64,000 nucleotides of DNA from Hyphomicrobiales bacterium. Its GTDB lineage: Bacteria > Pseudomonadota > Alphaproteobacteria > Rhizobiales > Aestuariivirgaceae. Of the stretch, positions 8,281 to 16,982 are shown one piece after another. The notes below the pieces were generated by a model. That model was not told the DNA's origin. It saw nothing but the letters and a program-made list of their open reading frames with translations, and searched no databases. The position numbers and the translations under genes were made by a program. The stretch is taken from NCBI GenBank assembly GCA_016710435.1, contig JADJVV010000001.1, positions 2,130,501-2,194,500 on the forward strand, in the 5' to 3' direction. Numbering within the stretch: the stretch's first letter is position 1; every line of letters begins with the position of its first letter.

Positions 8281-9297
8281 TCACCCGCCGGTAAGGCTCA
8301 TGTGCCGGGCGACGGCGGGCTTGTTGTGGCGGCGGTCGATGACGAAGTCGTGGCCCAGCGGCTTGCGCGCAATGGCCTCGACGATGGCGGCGCGCAGAAG
8401 CTCATTGCTCTCCGAGGCCCGCAACGGCGCGCGCAGGTCCGCCGCATCGTCCTGGCCGAGGCACATGTAGAGCGTGCCCGTGCAGGTGAGGCGCACGCGG
8501 TTGCAGCTCTCGCAGAAATTATGGGTGAGCGGTGTGATGAAGCCCAGACGCCCGCCCGTCTCGCGCACCGACACATAGCGGGCAGGGCCACCCGTCTTGT
8601 AGGGAATGTCGTCGAGGGTGAACTGCTCCATCAGCTTCGCCCGGACAACGGAAATGGGCAGGTACTGGTCGGTGCGGTCGCCGTCGATGTCACCCATGGG
8701 CATCGTCTCGATCAGCGTCAGGTCCATCCCCTCGCCATGGGCCCAGCGGATCATCTCGGGGAATTCCTGCTCGTTGAAACCCTTGAGCGCCACGGCGTTG
8801 ATCTTGACGGCGATGCCCTGCGCCTGCGCGGCGCGAATGCCTTCCATCACCTTGGCGAAGTCGCCCCAGCGCGTGATCGCCCGGAACTTGTCGGGGTTGA
8901 GCGTATCGACGGAGACATTGATGCGCTTCACACCCGATGCCGCCAGTTCAGCCGCATGCCTGGCCAACTGGCTGCCATTGGTAGTGATCGTCAACTCTTC
9001 CAGCGCACCCGAACCGAGATGGCGGGAGAGGCTCTTCACCAGCGTCATGATGCCCTTGCGCACCAACGGTTCGCCGCCGGTGAGGCGGATCTTGCGCACA
9101 CCGAATCCGATGAACTCGGAGCACAGACGGTCGAGTTCCTCCAGCGTCAGCAGGTCGCGCTTGGGCAGGAACGTCATGTCCTCCGCCATGCAGTAGGTGC
9201 AGCGGAAATCGCAGCGGTCCGTGACCGACACGCGCAGGTAGGTGACATGGCGGCCAAAGGGATCGATGAGTGGGGCAGAGGCGGTCATGGCGGTCAT
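8281..9297 (-). CDS. moaA: GTP 3',8-cyclase MoaA
   Basis: A radical-SAM enzyme that rearranges GTP to 3',8-cyclo-H2GTP, the first committed step of molybdenum cofactor synthesis. The 338-residue protein has the N-terminal SAM cluster motif C29-x3-C33-x2-C36 (in TDRCDFRCTYC), the GGEPL SAM-binding motif in RLTGGEPLVRKG, and the C-terminal substrate-side cluster CxxC-x13-C in FCESCNRVRLTC...MC. It ends in the Gly-Gly dipeptide that the family needs for activity (HMSLTGG). No other moa or moe gene is in the window. It follows the LysR gene on the same strand with 22 bases between them. Confidence 0.97.
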   Translation of the reverse strand: MTAMTASAPLIDPFGRHVTYLRVSVTDRCDFRCTYCMAEDMTFLPKRDLLTLEELDRLCSEFIGFGVRKIRLTGGEPLVRKGIMTLVKSLSRHLGSGALEELTITTNGSQLARHAAELAASGVKRINVSVDTLNPDKFRAITRWGDFAKVMEGIRAAQAQGIAVKINAVALKGFNEQEFPEMIRWAHGEGMDLTLIETMPMGDIDGDRTDQYLPISVVRAKLMEQFTLDDIPYKTGGPARYVSVRETGGRLGFITPLTHNFCESCNRVRLTCTGTLYMCLGQDDAADLRAPLRASESNELLRAAIVEAIARKPLGHDFVIDRRHNKPAVARHMSLTGG

Positions 9298-9319
9298 TTG
9301 GGCCTTCGCATGGGGAGGG

Positions 9320-10210
9320 TCAAGCCGCGGCTTCCTTCATCAGCCATGACTTGAATGCAGCGATGGCATCGGCGCGGCCCTCGGTGTTGAGCGGCTCCAC
9401 CAGCCAGTAGCCCCAATCCTCGTTGATGGCCGTGCCCTCGAACAGGACGACAAGACGGCCCGACAGGACGTCGTCGTGGATGAGCGAGCGCGGGCACAGG
9501 GCAAGACCCTGGCCCGCCAAGGCCGCGGCCCGCAGCAGGTTGAAGTCCTCGAACACCGGCCCGCTTTCGGGATTGGCATGGCGGAAGCCAAGTTTTCGCA
9601 TGAAGCGCTGCCAGCCCTGGCGGTCGGTGTCGTGGAGGAGCGGCGCATGCAGCAGCTGGTGCGATTTGTCGAAGGGCCCTTCCCGCGCGATCAACGCCGG
9701 GTTGGCCACCGCCACCGAGTCGCCGGCCAGGAATCGCGAGGCCCGCCCTTCGCCGGCGCCGCCCTCCTTGCCCCAGGTGATGGCAATGTCGATATCGTTG
9801 AAATTCAGCGGCTGCCCCGCCAGCAGGTAGACCACCTTCACCGGAACCTCCGGGTGATCCCGGAAGAACACATTGAGCTTGGGGATCAGCCAGATCGTCG
9901 CGATGGACGGCAGCACGGCGATGGTGAGCGTTGCTCCGGCCTGCGAGGCTTTCACCTGCCGGCAGGACTCCTGCATGATGGCAAAAGCCTCGGCCAAACC
10001 ATTGGCCAGCATTTCGCCCTTTGCGGTGGGCACGGTCTGGCGGCCCTGGCGTTCGAACAGCAGAACGCCGAACCAGTCTTCCAGCTGCCGCACCTGATGG
10101 CTGACGGCGGATTGGGTGACGTGAAGATCTGTTGCGGCGCGGGAAAAACTGCGGTGGCGGGCTGCTGATTCAAAGCAGCGCAACGCATTGAGGGGCGGAA
10201 GTTTGGCCAT
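9320..10210 (-). CDS. LysR-family regulator, GcvA-like
   Basis: A 296-residue LysR-type transcription factor. The winged helix-turn-helix sits at residues 1-65 (LPPLNALRCFESAARHRSFS followed by AATDLHVTQSAVSHQVRQLE), closely matching the GcvA subgroup, and the rest is the periplasmic-binding-like effector domain (AVLPSIATIWLIPKL ... NDIDIAITWG). GcvA regulates the glycine cleavage system in E. coli. Here it is divergent from a creatinase, whose pathway yields sarcosine and then glycine, so control of creatine or glycine-type catabolism is a reasonable guess from position only. A dyad matching the LysR box form lies 18 bases in front of its start. Confidence 0.9.
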   Translation of the reverse strand: MAKLPPLNALRCFESAARHRSFSRAATDLHVTQSAVSHQVRQLEDWFGVLLFERQGRQTVPTAKGEMLANGLAEAFAIMQESCRQVKASQAGATLTIAVLPSIATIWLIPKLNVFFRDHPEVPVKVVYLLAGQPLNFNDIDIAITWGKEGGAGEGRASRFLAGDSVAVANPALIAREGPFDKSHQLLHAPLLHDTDRQGWQRFMRKLGFRHANPESGPVFEDFNLLRAAALAGQGLALCPRSLIHDDVLSGRLVVLFEGTAINEDWGYWLVEPLNTEGRADAIAAFKSWLMKEAAA

Positions 10211-10227
10211 GGAAACCCTTCTGAGAC

Positions 10228-10242
10228 ATGAGTTTCATTCAT
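10228..10242. promoter_or_regulatory. possible LysR-type box (ATGA-N7-TCAT)
   Basis: ATGA-GTTTCAT-TCAT is a short palindrome containing T-N11-A, the generic LysR binding pattern, in the divergent region between the GcvA-like gene and creatinase. A TTGACA at 10265-10270 could be the -35 element for creatinase; I see no convincing -10. The site sits close to the regulator start, as expected for autoregulation. Confidence 0.4.
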
Positions 10243-10325
10243 CATCTTAGTGAGGGAAGCTCCTTTGACACAAGCCTTTTGTTGCCGGAAACACAAAGGA
10301 AATTCATAAAGGAAACGTCACCATC

Positions 10326-11612
10326 ATGGCCGCACTGGATCGCCCCGCCGTCGTCGATTATCGCCACAATGGCAAGAGCCCGAAACCCACATTTTCCGCA
10401 GCCGAGATGCAGCGTCGCCAGGATGCGGTGCGCGGCTGGATGGCCCGCGCCAGCGTGGATGCCTGCCTGTTCAGCTCGTATCACAACATCTGCTATCTCT
10501 CGGACTTCCTCTACTGCTACTTCGGCCGCAAGTACGGCCTGGTGCTGACGCAAACCAAGGCAACGAGTGTCACCGCCGCGATTGATGGTGGCCAGCCCGC
10601 CCGCCGCACCTTCGGCGACAACGTCACCTACACCGACTGGTCCAAGGACAATTACTTCATCGCCGTCCAGAACCTGATGAAGGGCGCCAAGCGCATCGGC
10701 ATCGAGTTCGACCACATCAGCATCGACTTCCGCAAGATGCTGGAAGATGCGTTCCCGGGAGTTGAACTGGTGGATTGCGCCGCCCCCTCGCAGCGCCTGC
10801 GCTGGATCAAGTCGGACGAGGAGATCAAGCACATCGCCAAGATGACGCGCATCGCCGACATGGGCGGTGCGGCCTGCGTGGAAGCAATCGAAGTGGGTGC
10901 CCCCGAACACGAAGTGGCGCTGCACTCCACCGCCACCATGGTGCGTGAAATTGCCCGCGTCTGGCCCCATGCCGAACTCATGGACACCTGGACCTGGTTC
11001 CAGTCCGGCGTCAACACCGATGGCGCCCACAACCCCGTGACCTCGCGCAAGATCAAGCGCGGCGACATCCTCTCGCTCAACTGCTTCCCCATGGTCGCGG
11101 GCTACTACGTGGCGCTGGAACGCACGCTCTTCGCCGAGACCACCTCAAAGGAGCACATTCATCTGTGGGAAGTGAACTGCCACGTCCACGACGAGGGCAA
11201 GAAGCTGCTGGTGCCCGGCAAGAAGTGCTCCGACATCGCCAAGGAACTGAATGCGATCTATGCCGAGCATGACCTCCTCAAGTATCGCACCTTCGGCTAC
11301 GGCCATTCCTTCGGCGTGCTCTGCCATTACTATGGCCGCGAAGGCGGTCTGGAACTGCGCGAGGATTGCGATACCGTTCTCCAGCCAGGCATGGTGGTCT
11401 CCATGGAGCCCATGATCATGATCCCCGAAGGCCAGAAGGGGGCCGGAGGCTACCGCGAGCACGACATTCTCGTGATCACCGAAAAAGGCAACCGCAACAT
11501 CACCGGCTTCCCCTACGGCCCCGAACACCTCATCATTGGCGCCAAGAAGGCAGCCAAAAAGAAGGTGGCCAAGAAGAAGGTGGCCAAGAAGAAGGCAGGC
11601 AAGCGCAAGTAA
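10326..11612 (+). CDS. creatinase (creatine amidinohydrolase) with a lysine-rich C-terminal tail
   Basis: Creatinase hydrolyses creatine to sarcosine and urea. The protein has the pita-bread fold of the M24 superfamily but lacks the metal site of the peptidases, and it matches Pseudomonas creatinase along its length: SYHNICYLSDFLYCYFGR (with F66 and R68), the signature TWTWFQSGVNTDGAHNPVT with the catalytic H235, ALERTLF (E265), CHYYGREGG (R338), and SMEPMIM (E361) are all conserved. The C-terminus departs from the family: after the normal end (PYGPEHLIIG, about residue 405) comes a 22-residue basic tail of AAKKK/VAKKK units ending in GKRK. It is divergent from the GcvA-like regulator and followed by an ABC ATPase. 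No sarcosine oxidase or urease is nearby. Confidence 0.88.
   Translation: MAALDRPAVVDYRHNGKSPKPTFSAAEMQRRQDAVRGWMARASVDACLFSSYHNICYLSDFLYCYFGRKYGLVLTQTKATSVTAAIDGGQPARRTFGDNVTYTDWSKDNYFIAVQNLMKGAKRIGIEFDHISIDFRKMLEDAFPGVELVDCAAPSQRLRWIKSDEEIKHIAKMTRIADMGGAACVEAIEVGAPEHEVALHSTATMVREIARVWPHAELMDTWTWFQSGVNTDGAHNPVTSRKIKRGDILSLNCFPMVAGYYVALERTLFAETTSKEHIHLWEVNCHVHDEGKKLLVPGKKCSDIAKELNAIYAEHDLLKYRTFGYGHSFGVLCHYYGREGGLELREDCDTVLQPGMVVSMEPMIMIPEGQKGAGGYREHDILVITEKGNRNITGFPYGPEHLIIGAKKAAKKKVAKKKVAKKKAGKRK
11550..11594 (+). repeat. 15-base tandem repeat encoding the creatinase tail
   Basis: Two perfect copies of GTGGCCAAGAAGAAG (11565-11579 and 11580-11594) follow one degenerate copy (11550-11564). 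They encode AAKKK-VAKKK-VAKKK. The unit is in frame, so slippage would lengthen or shorten the tail without breaking the gene. Confidence 0.85.
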
Positions 11613-11690
11613 CCGGCAGGCGCGGGGGCTTTCCTTCTGCGCCGTGCTTGCTATGCTCTTTCCAAACAGGAAACGCAGGGGTCGTTCGTC

Positions 11691-12797
11691 GTGTCACATT
11701 CTGAAGCCATGGTTCGTTTCGTCAACGTGCAGAAAAGCTACGATGGCGAAACGCTGGTGGTCAAAAACCTCAACCTCGACATCGCCCACGGCGAATTCCT
11801 GACGATGCTCGGGCCCTCGGGGTCCGGCAAGACGACGACGCTCATGATGCTGGCGGGCTTCGAGCCCGCCACCCATGGCGAGATCTACCTGAAGGACAAG
11901 CCCATCAACAACGTGCCGCCGCACAAGCGCGGCATCGGCATGGTGTTCCAGAACTACGCGCTTTTCCCGCACATGACGGTGGCGGAGAACCTCGCTTTCC
12001 CCCTTGAAGTGCGCAATATCCCCAAGCCCGAGCGCGAGGCGCGGGTGAAGAAGGTGCTGGACATGGTGCAGCTGCCGCAGATGGCGAACCGCCGTCCCGG
12101 CCAGTTGTCCGGCGGCCAGCAGCAGCGCATCGCCGTCGCCCGCGCGCTGGTGTTCGAACCCGATCTCGTGCTGATGGACGAGCCACTCGGCGCCCTCGAC
12201 AAGCAATTGCGCGAGCAGATGCAATACGAGATCAAGCACATCCATGATCGCCTGGGTGTCACCGTCGTTTACGTCACCCACGACCAGTCGGAAGCGCTCA
12301 CCATGTCGAACCGCATCGCGGTTTTCAACGATGGCATCGTGCAGCAGCTCTCCACGCCCGCCGAGCTTTATGAGCGGCCGCAGAATTCCTTCGTGGCGCA
12401 GTTCATCGGCGAGAACAACAAGTTGAAGGGCACCGTTGCCGAGATCGGCGCCGATGGAACCTCACATGTGAAACTCGACAACGGCGAAGTGGTGAAGGCG
12501 CTCGCCGTCAACGTGAAGAAGGGCGACCGCACGCTCCTGTCCGTCCGCCCCGAGCGGGTCGAGATCAATCCGGGATCGTCGGCGGTCGATGGCCTGCTCA
12601 AGGGCCGCATTGCCGAACTGATCTATCTCGGAGACCACATTCGCGCCCGTCTGGAAGTGGCGGGTCATGATGACTTCATCGTCAAGGTGCCGAACAAGGC
12701 CAATACGGGTGGTGTGGACGAAGGCAAGACCGTTCATGTGGGATGGAAAGCCGCCGATTGCCGCGCCCTCGATTACGCCGAGTTCGCCTCCCATTAG
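11691..12797 (+). CDS. ABC transporter ATP-binding protein, PotA/UgpC (CUT1/spermidine) type
   Basis: A 368-residue importer ATPase. It shows Walker A GPSGSGKTTT (K47), Q-loop VFQNYALFPHMTV, signature LSGGQQQR, Walker B with VLMDEPLGALD, the H-loop YVTHDQSEAL, and a C-terminal TOBE/regulatory domain (about 250-365) as in polyamine, iron and sugar importers. The frame opens with a GTG at 11691; the ATG at 11709 (MVRFVNVQ) is an equally possible start. No permease or solute-binding protein gene is adjacent, so it must work with membrane partners encoded elsewhere. Its position 78 bases after creatinase hints at creatine or related amine uptake; this is context only. Confidence 0.9.
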   Translation: MSHSEAMVRFVNVQKSYDGETLVVKNLNLDIAHGEFLTMLGPSGSGKTTTLMMLAGFEPATHGEIYLKDKPINNVPPHKRGIGMVFQNYALFPHMTVAENLAFPLEVRNIPKPEREARVKKVLDMVQLPQMANRRPGQLSGGQQQRIAVARALVFEPDLVLMDEPLGALDKQLREQMQYEIKHIHDRLGVTVVYVTHDQSEALTMSNRIAVFNDGIVQQLSTPAELYERPQNSFVAQFIGENNKLKGTVAEIGADGTSHVKLDNGEVVKALAVNVKKGDRTLLSVRPERVEINPGSSAVDGLLKGRIAELIYLGDHIRARLEVAGHDDFIVKVPNKANTGGVDEGKTVHVGWKAADCRALDYAEFASH

Positions 12798-12799
12798 CC

Positions 12800-13498
12800 G
12801 TGTTCGCGGCCCGGCCCACACGGCGTGTGTTCGGGGCGGGATTGCTGGCGGCGCTGGCTGCACCCTCTGCATGGGCGGATGCAGCGGCCGTTGACCTTGC
12901 CTTGGTGCTGGCCATTGATTGTTCCTACAGCGTGGACGCTCGCGAATTCCGCCTGCAGATGCAAGGCATGGGTGACGCGGTTGCCAGTGCGGAGATCTGG
13001 GAAGCAATCCAGAAGGGTCCGCTGCAACGGATCGCCCTCAGCGTTTTTCTCTGGTCGGACCTTGAGACCCAGGTGGTGATCCAGCCCTGGACCGTCATCG
13101 CAACGGCTGCGGATGCACAGCGCCTCGGCATCCACCTCGCATCCGCGCCGCGTTCGGCCGAGCAAGGGGGCACGGCCATTTCCGCCGCCTTGCTCTATGG
13201 CGGGGCGCTGATGGTGCTGGCCCCTCCGGCCACGCGCCGGGTGATTGATCTGTCCACGGACGGCCGCAACAACATGGGCCGCCCCGCTTACCGTGCCCGC
13301 GACGAAGTCGTCGCCCGCGGCATCACCATCAACGGCCTCGCCATCGCCAATGAATGGCCGACGCTGGATGTTTATCTCGAACGCCAGGTGGCGGGCGGCC
13401 CTTCCAACTTCGTCATCAAGGCCGACAGCTACGACGACTTCGGCGCCGCCATGCAAAGAAAACTCATCCGCGAAATTACCGGGCCGGGTGTGACATAA
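12800..13498 (+). CDS. DUF1194 secreted von Willebrand-A-like protein (copy 1)
   Basis: A 232-residue exported protein with a GTG start at 12800, two bases after the ABC ATPase stop, so probably co-transcribed. The N-terminus (RPTRRVFGAGLLAALAAPSAWA) looks like a signal peptide with a twin-arginine flavour. The DUF1194 core follows: VDLALVLAIDCSYSVD carries the D-x-S-x-S metal-site motif (D-C-S-Y-S here), followed by LRIALSV-type strands, VIQPWTVIATA, and VIDLSTDGRNN. The family is common in alphaproteobacteria; no function is established. A second, more canonical copy lies at 59089-59850. Confidence 0.82.
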   Translation: MFAARPTRRVFGAGLLAALAAPSAWADAAAVDLALVLAIDCSYSVDAREFRLQMQGMGDAVASAEIWEAIQKGPLQRIALSVFLWSDLETQVVIQPWTVIATAADAQRLGIHLASAPRSAEQGGTAISAALLYGGALMVLAPPATRRVIDLSTDGRNNMGRPAYRARDEVVARGITINGLAIANEWPTLDVYLERQVAGGPSNFVIKADSYDDFGAAMQRKLIREITGPGVT

Positions 13499-13510
13499 CG
13501 TGCTGCTTCG

Positions 13511-14962
13511 TCAATATCCCGGAGGCGGGGTAAAACCGCCGAACTCCTCTTCGATCCACTCCGCCACCTTGAGGGACGACAGATCATTGTAGGCGCGCGT
13601 GATGATCTGCACGCCCACGGGAAGGCCCGCAGGAATAAGGCCGATGGGTGCGATGGTCGAGGGGAGGAAGAAGTTGCAGGAATATCCGGCCCAGAAACGC
13701 TGATCAATGGTCGAGACCATCTTGCCGTTGACGGGAATGACCCGCTCATGACGCTCGCCCACATGGTCATGCGGCCATGCGGCAGAGGCCGCGGCGGGAC
13801 ACAGCAGCACATCCCAGTCATCGAAGAAGGCATCCCACAGCAACGCCATCTGGTGACGCCGTTCGTTGGCGCGCAGCCAACCGCCGTGTGACAGCGCGAA
13901 GGCCCGCGTCATCAGCGGAACATAGGAGGTATCGGCCGCATCGAAGCCACGCGCCTTCTCCACCGCCGCAGTGATTTCCGCATCACTCATGCGCTTGGTC
14001 GCCGTGGCGCGCAGCAGGGTGATGTAGTTCTCGTAAGCCTCCTGGTCGCTGAAGGCAGGGGCAGCTTCGTATGAGAGCTTCTTCACTTTCTTCTTCAGGA
14101 ACTCACCCAGCGCGATCAGGCGGTTCTGGTAGGACTGGTCCACATCGCTTGCGCGGCTGCTGAGCTTCACCGCCACGCGCAACTCCTTCAACGCCGTGAA
14201 CCGCGGTTTGGGCAATTTCACTTGCAAGCCACGCGCCTCCAGCCCCTCCGTGCCCGCCAGCAATGCCATCATGGCGGTGAGATCTTTCGCCGAGCGTGCC
14301 AAGGGGCCGGCCACCGTGATGTCGCTGATCGATACGCTGCCCGGCATCAGATGGCCGCGATAGGGCACCACGCCATAGGTCGGCTTGTGGCCGTAGACGC
14401 CGCAGTAATGCGCGGGATTGCGGATGGAGGCACCGATGTCGGAACCGATTTCCAGCGCCGTCATGCCGGTGGCAAGCGCCGCCGCAGACCCGCCCGACGA
14501 ACCGCCGGGCGTGCGCGTCACGTCCCATGGATTGTTGGTGGTGCCGTAGACCGCATTGAAACTCTGCCAGTCCGCCAGCCCCAGCGGCACGTTGGTCTTG
14601 CCATACATGACAGCCCCCGCATCCAGCATCCGCTGCAGGGCCACCGCATTGGTTTTCGGCACGTTGTTGACGAGTTCCGGATCACCCCACGTCGAGGGAT
14701 GCCCCTCCCAGTCGAAGCTCTCCTTCGCCGTCATGGGAACGCCATCGAAGGGTGAGACAGTTTCGCCTGCCGCAATCCGCTTGTCGGCCGCCCGTGCGGC
14801 GCTCCGCGCCCGCGCCAGATCGGTGAGGATCACCGCGTTGACCTTCTCGTTGTGGCGGGCGTATTGCGTCAGGCATTCGCCCAGCAATTCCACCGCCGAC
14901 AGCTTTTTCTTCTTGAGCATGCGGCCAAGCTCAAGCGCGGACTTGTAGACAACGTCGGACAT
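13511..14962 (-). CDS. amidase signature family hydrolase
   Basis: A 483-residue amidase of the GatA/AtzF-like superfamily, starting at the ATG at 14962 (MSDVVYKSALEL) with GGGGA upstream; an ATG at 14983 is also in frame. The Ser-cisSer-Lys triad is visible: the lysine in GVPMTAKESFD (about residue 80), the glycine/serine loop TPGGSSGGSAAALATG, and the nucleophile in EIGSDIGASIRNPAHYCGVYGHKP. There is no GatB/GatC neighbour, and the C-terminal substrate region does not match GatA, so a catabolic or detoxifying amidase is more likely. It converges with the DUF1194 gene with 12 bases between stops. Confidence 0.88.
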   Translation of the reverse strand: MSDVVYKSALELGRMLKKKKLSAVELLGECLTQYARHNEKVNAVILTDLARARSAARAADKRIAAGETVSPFDGVPMTAKESFDWEGHPSTWGDPELVNNVPKTNAVALQRMLDAGAVMYGKTNVPLGLADWQSFNAVYGTTNNPWDVTRTPGGSSGGSAAALATGMTALEIGSDIGASIRNPAHYCGVYGHKPTYGVVPYRGHLMPGSVSISDITVAGPLARSAKDLTAMMALLAGTEGLEARGLQVKLPKPRFTALKELRVAVKLSSRASDVDQSYQNRLIALGEFLKKKVKKLSYEAAPAFSDQEAYENYITLLRATATKRMSDAEITAAVEKARGFDAADTSYVPLMTRAFALSHGGWLRANERRHQMALLWDAFFDDWDVLLCPAAASAAWPHDHVGERHERVIPVNGKMVSTIDQRFWAGYSCNFFLPSTIAPIGLIPAGLPVGVQIITRAYNDLSSLKVAEWIEEEFGGFTPPPGY

Positions 14963-15047
14963 GCAGGTTCCCCTTTGGGGCAAAGCCTATCGCGGGCCGC
15001 CGCCGCCTGCAATTGCAGCCGCCGCGGATTGCTCATAACCTTTCCGC

Positions 15048-15641
15048 ATGTATACGCAGACTCACGTGATCATGGGCGCGGCCTTGGGCGGCCGCAAACC
15101 GCGGAACGCATTGGCTGGCGCGCTGGGAGGAATTCTCCCCGATGTGCCCATGCTGCTCACCCTGCTGGTGCTGAAGCTCGCCGCCATCCCGGACCCGATC
15201 ATTTATGGCATCCTCTACTGGCAGGAATGGTGGCAGCGGGCCAATGCCATCGCTCACAATGTCTGGCTCTGGGGCGGCCTTCTGCTGCTCGCCGTCTGGC
15301 GGCGCGAACGCCTCGCCGAGACGGCGGAGGCCATCGACCGCTGGTCGGCCATCTTCGTCTTCGCCCTCTCGGGATTCATCCACACGCTGATCGATTTCCT
15401 CACCCACCGTGAAGATGCCCACATGAGCTTCTGGCCGGTGAGCCGCTGGAAGTTCATGTCGCCCGTATCCTATTGGGATGGCGCCCATCACGGACATGCC
15501 TTTGCTCTGTTCGAGGCAGCCCTGGGTCTGGCACTGGCGCTGCTGGTTTTCCGGCGCTTCGGAAATGGCCGGGTGCGGGCGGCGCTGCTGCTGTCCATGC
15601 TCCTGTACGGGGCCGTGCCAGCTTACTATATTTTCACCTGA
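15048..15641 (+). CDS. membrane protein with metal-dependent hydrolase-like (DUF457/YdjM-like) features
   Basis: A 197-residue polytopic membrane protein. It opens with MYTQTHVIMGAALGGR and has GALGGILPDVPM, SGFIHTLIDFLTHRED and YWDGAHHGHAF: histidine and aspartate pairs in and beside membrane segments, the pattern of the YdjM/DUF457 membrane-bound metal-dependent hydrolases. Similar alphaproteobacterial proteins are often labelled as cobalamin-related, without evidence I can see. It is divergent from the amidase and upstream of the macA-like gene. Confidence 0.65.
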   Translation: MYTQTHVIMGAALGGRKPRNALAGALGGILPDVPMLLTLLVLKLAAIPDPIIYGILYWQEWWQRANAIAHNVWLWGGLLLLAVWRRERLAETAEAIDRWSAIFVFALSGFIHTLIDFLTHREDAHMSFWPVSRWKFMSPVSYWDGAHHGHAFALFEAALGLALALLVFRRFGNGRVRAALLLSMLLYGAVPAYYIFT

Positions 15642-15695
15642 TGCGACGGAATAACCCCCCGCCGACCGTCTTCCGTACCTATATACGGTTGACCC

Positions 15696-16982
15696 ATGAA
15701 CGTGATGACACAACCCAGTCGCGCCGACATCGAGGAAGCGCTTGATCTCACTGCGGCCCGCAAGGGGCGCAAGTGGCTGCGCCGTGTTGTCTGGCTGTTC
15801 GCCGTCGCGGCGATCATGGTTGGAGCGGTGTATGGCTATCGCACCATGACGGCCTCCAACGCTGCCGTGGTCTACGATACGGTGGAGGCAAGAACCGCAG
15901 ACCTCACGGTGACGGTGTCTGCCACGGGCACAATCCAGCCCATCACCCAGGTGGATGTCAGCAGCGAACTCTCCGGCGTGGTCCGCACCGTCGCCGTCGA
16001 TGACAATAGCGCCGTGAAGGCGGGCGACGTGCTGGCCACCCTCGATACCGACCGCCTGCAGGCGCAAAAGGCGAAGGTCGATGCGCAAGTGGCGGCAGCG
16101 GAAGGCCGCCGCGACGAAGCGAAGGCAACCCTTGCCGAACGCCAGACTTTGGCGGAGCGCCAGGCCTCGTTGCGCAAGCGCGGGCTTTCCACCCAGCAGG
16201 ACTACGACACGGCACTTTCCGCCGTCACCCGCGGACAGGCGGCAATCGCCTCGGCGGAAGCTGATGTGGCTTCGGCCCGCGCCGACCGCGCCATCATCGA
16301 ATCCGATCTCAAGCGCGCGTCCATCCTGTCGCCCATCGACGGCATCGTGCTGAAGCGCGCCGTCGAGCCCGGCCAGACCGTCGCCTCATCGCTACAGGCC
16401 CCCATATTGTTCACCATCGCGCAGGACTTGTCGCGCGTGCAGCTTGAAGCCGCCGTCGACGAGGCCGACATGGGCGCGGTGAAGACGGGCCAGAAGGCCA
16501 CCTTCAGCGTCGATGCCTATCGGGGCCGCGCCTTTCCCGCCGCCATTGAACGCCTCTCCTATGCCCCCGAAACGGTGGATGGCGTCGTCACCTACAAGGC
16601 GATCCTCTCCGCACCCAACGAAGATCTGGCCTTGCGTCCGGGCATGACCGCGACGGCCCGCATCGTCACCGAGGAATACAAGCAGGCCCTCACCGTGCCC
16701 AACGAGGCGCTGCGCTATCAGCCGCCGGTGGCCGAGGAATCCCGCGGCTTTTCCATCACCAGCATCTTCATGCCGCGCTTCCCGCGCGATCGTGGCAAGC
16801 GGGGCACGGCGCCCGATGGCGAGCGTGAACTTTATGTCCTCCGCGCCGGCAAGGCCGAGCAGGTCTCCGTCAAGGTGGGTGCCAGTGATGGCCGGAACAC
16901 CGTGGTGCTCTCGGGCAATCTGAAGGAAGGCGATGCCGTCATTACCGGGCAGCACAGTGCCGCCGGGGCATCGTCGCGATGA
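15696..16982 (+). CDS. MacA-like periplasmic adaptor (membrane fusion) protein
   Basis: The adaptor of a tripartite ABC efflux pump, bridging the inner-membrane MacB-type transporter and an outer-membrane channel. The 428-residue protein has an N-terminal anchor (LRRVVWLFAVAAIMVGAVYG, about 26-46), a biotinyl-lipoyl half-motif (VSATGTIQPITQVDVSSELSG), a long alpha-helical hairpin (about 115-200, heptad-rich with LAERQTLAERQASLRKRG), the second lipoyl half (SPIDGIVLKRAVEPGQTV), a beta barrel and the membrane-proximal domain. It overlaps the ATPase gene by four bases. Confidence 0.9.
   Translation: MNVMTQPSRADIEEALDLTAARKGRKWLRRVVWLFAVAAIMVGAVYGYRTMTASNAAVVYDTVEARTADLTVTVSATGTIQPITQVDVSSELSGVVRTVAVDDNSAVKAGDVLATLDTDRLQAQKAKVDAQVAAAEGRRDEAKATLAERQTLAERQASLRKRGLSTQQDYDTALSAVTRGQAAIASAEADVASARADRAIIESDLKRASILSPIDGIVLKRAVEPGQTVASSLQAPILFTIAQDLSRVQLEAAVDEADMGAVKTGQKATFSVDAYRGRAFPAAIERLSYAPETVDGVVTYKAILSAPNEDLALRPGMTATARIVTEEYKQALTVPNEALRYQPPVAEESRGFSITSIFMPRFPRDRGKRGTAPDGERELYVLRAGKAEQVSVKVGASDGRNTVVLSGNLKEGDAVITGQHSAAGASSR

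Noticed and set aside
7513..9354. Open frame of 613 codons on the plus strand
   Set aside because: Antisense to the glutathione transferase and moaA genes, with no recognisable domain and shadow-type composition.
10326..11612. Reading the M24-fold protein as Xaa-Pro aminopeptidase or DMSP lyase DddP
   Set aside because: The full set of creatinase residues (GAHNPVT histidine, ALERTLF, YYGRE, SMEPM) and near end-to-end similarity to Pseudomonas creatinase favour creatinase; the metal-ligand pattern of the peptidases is missing.
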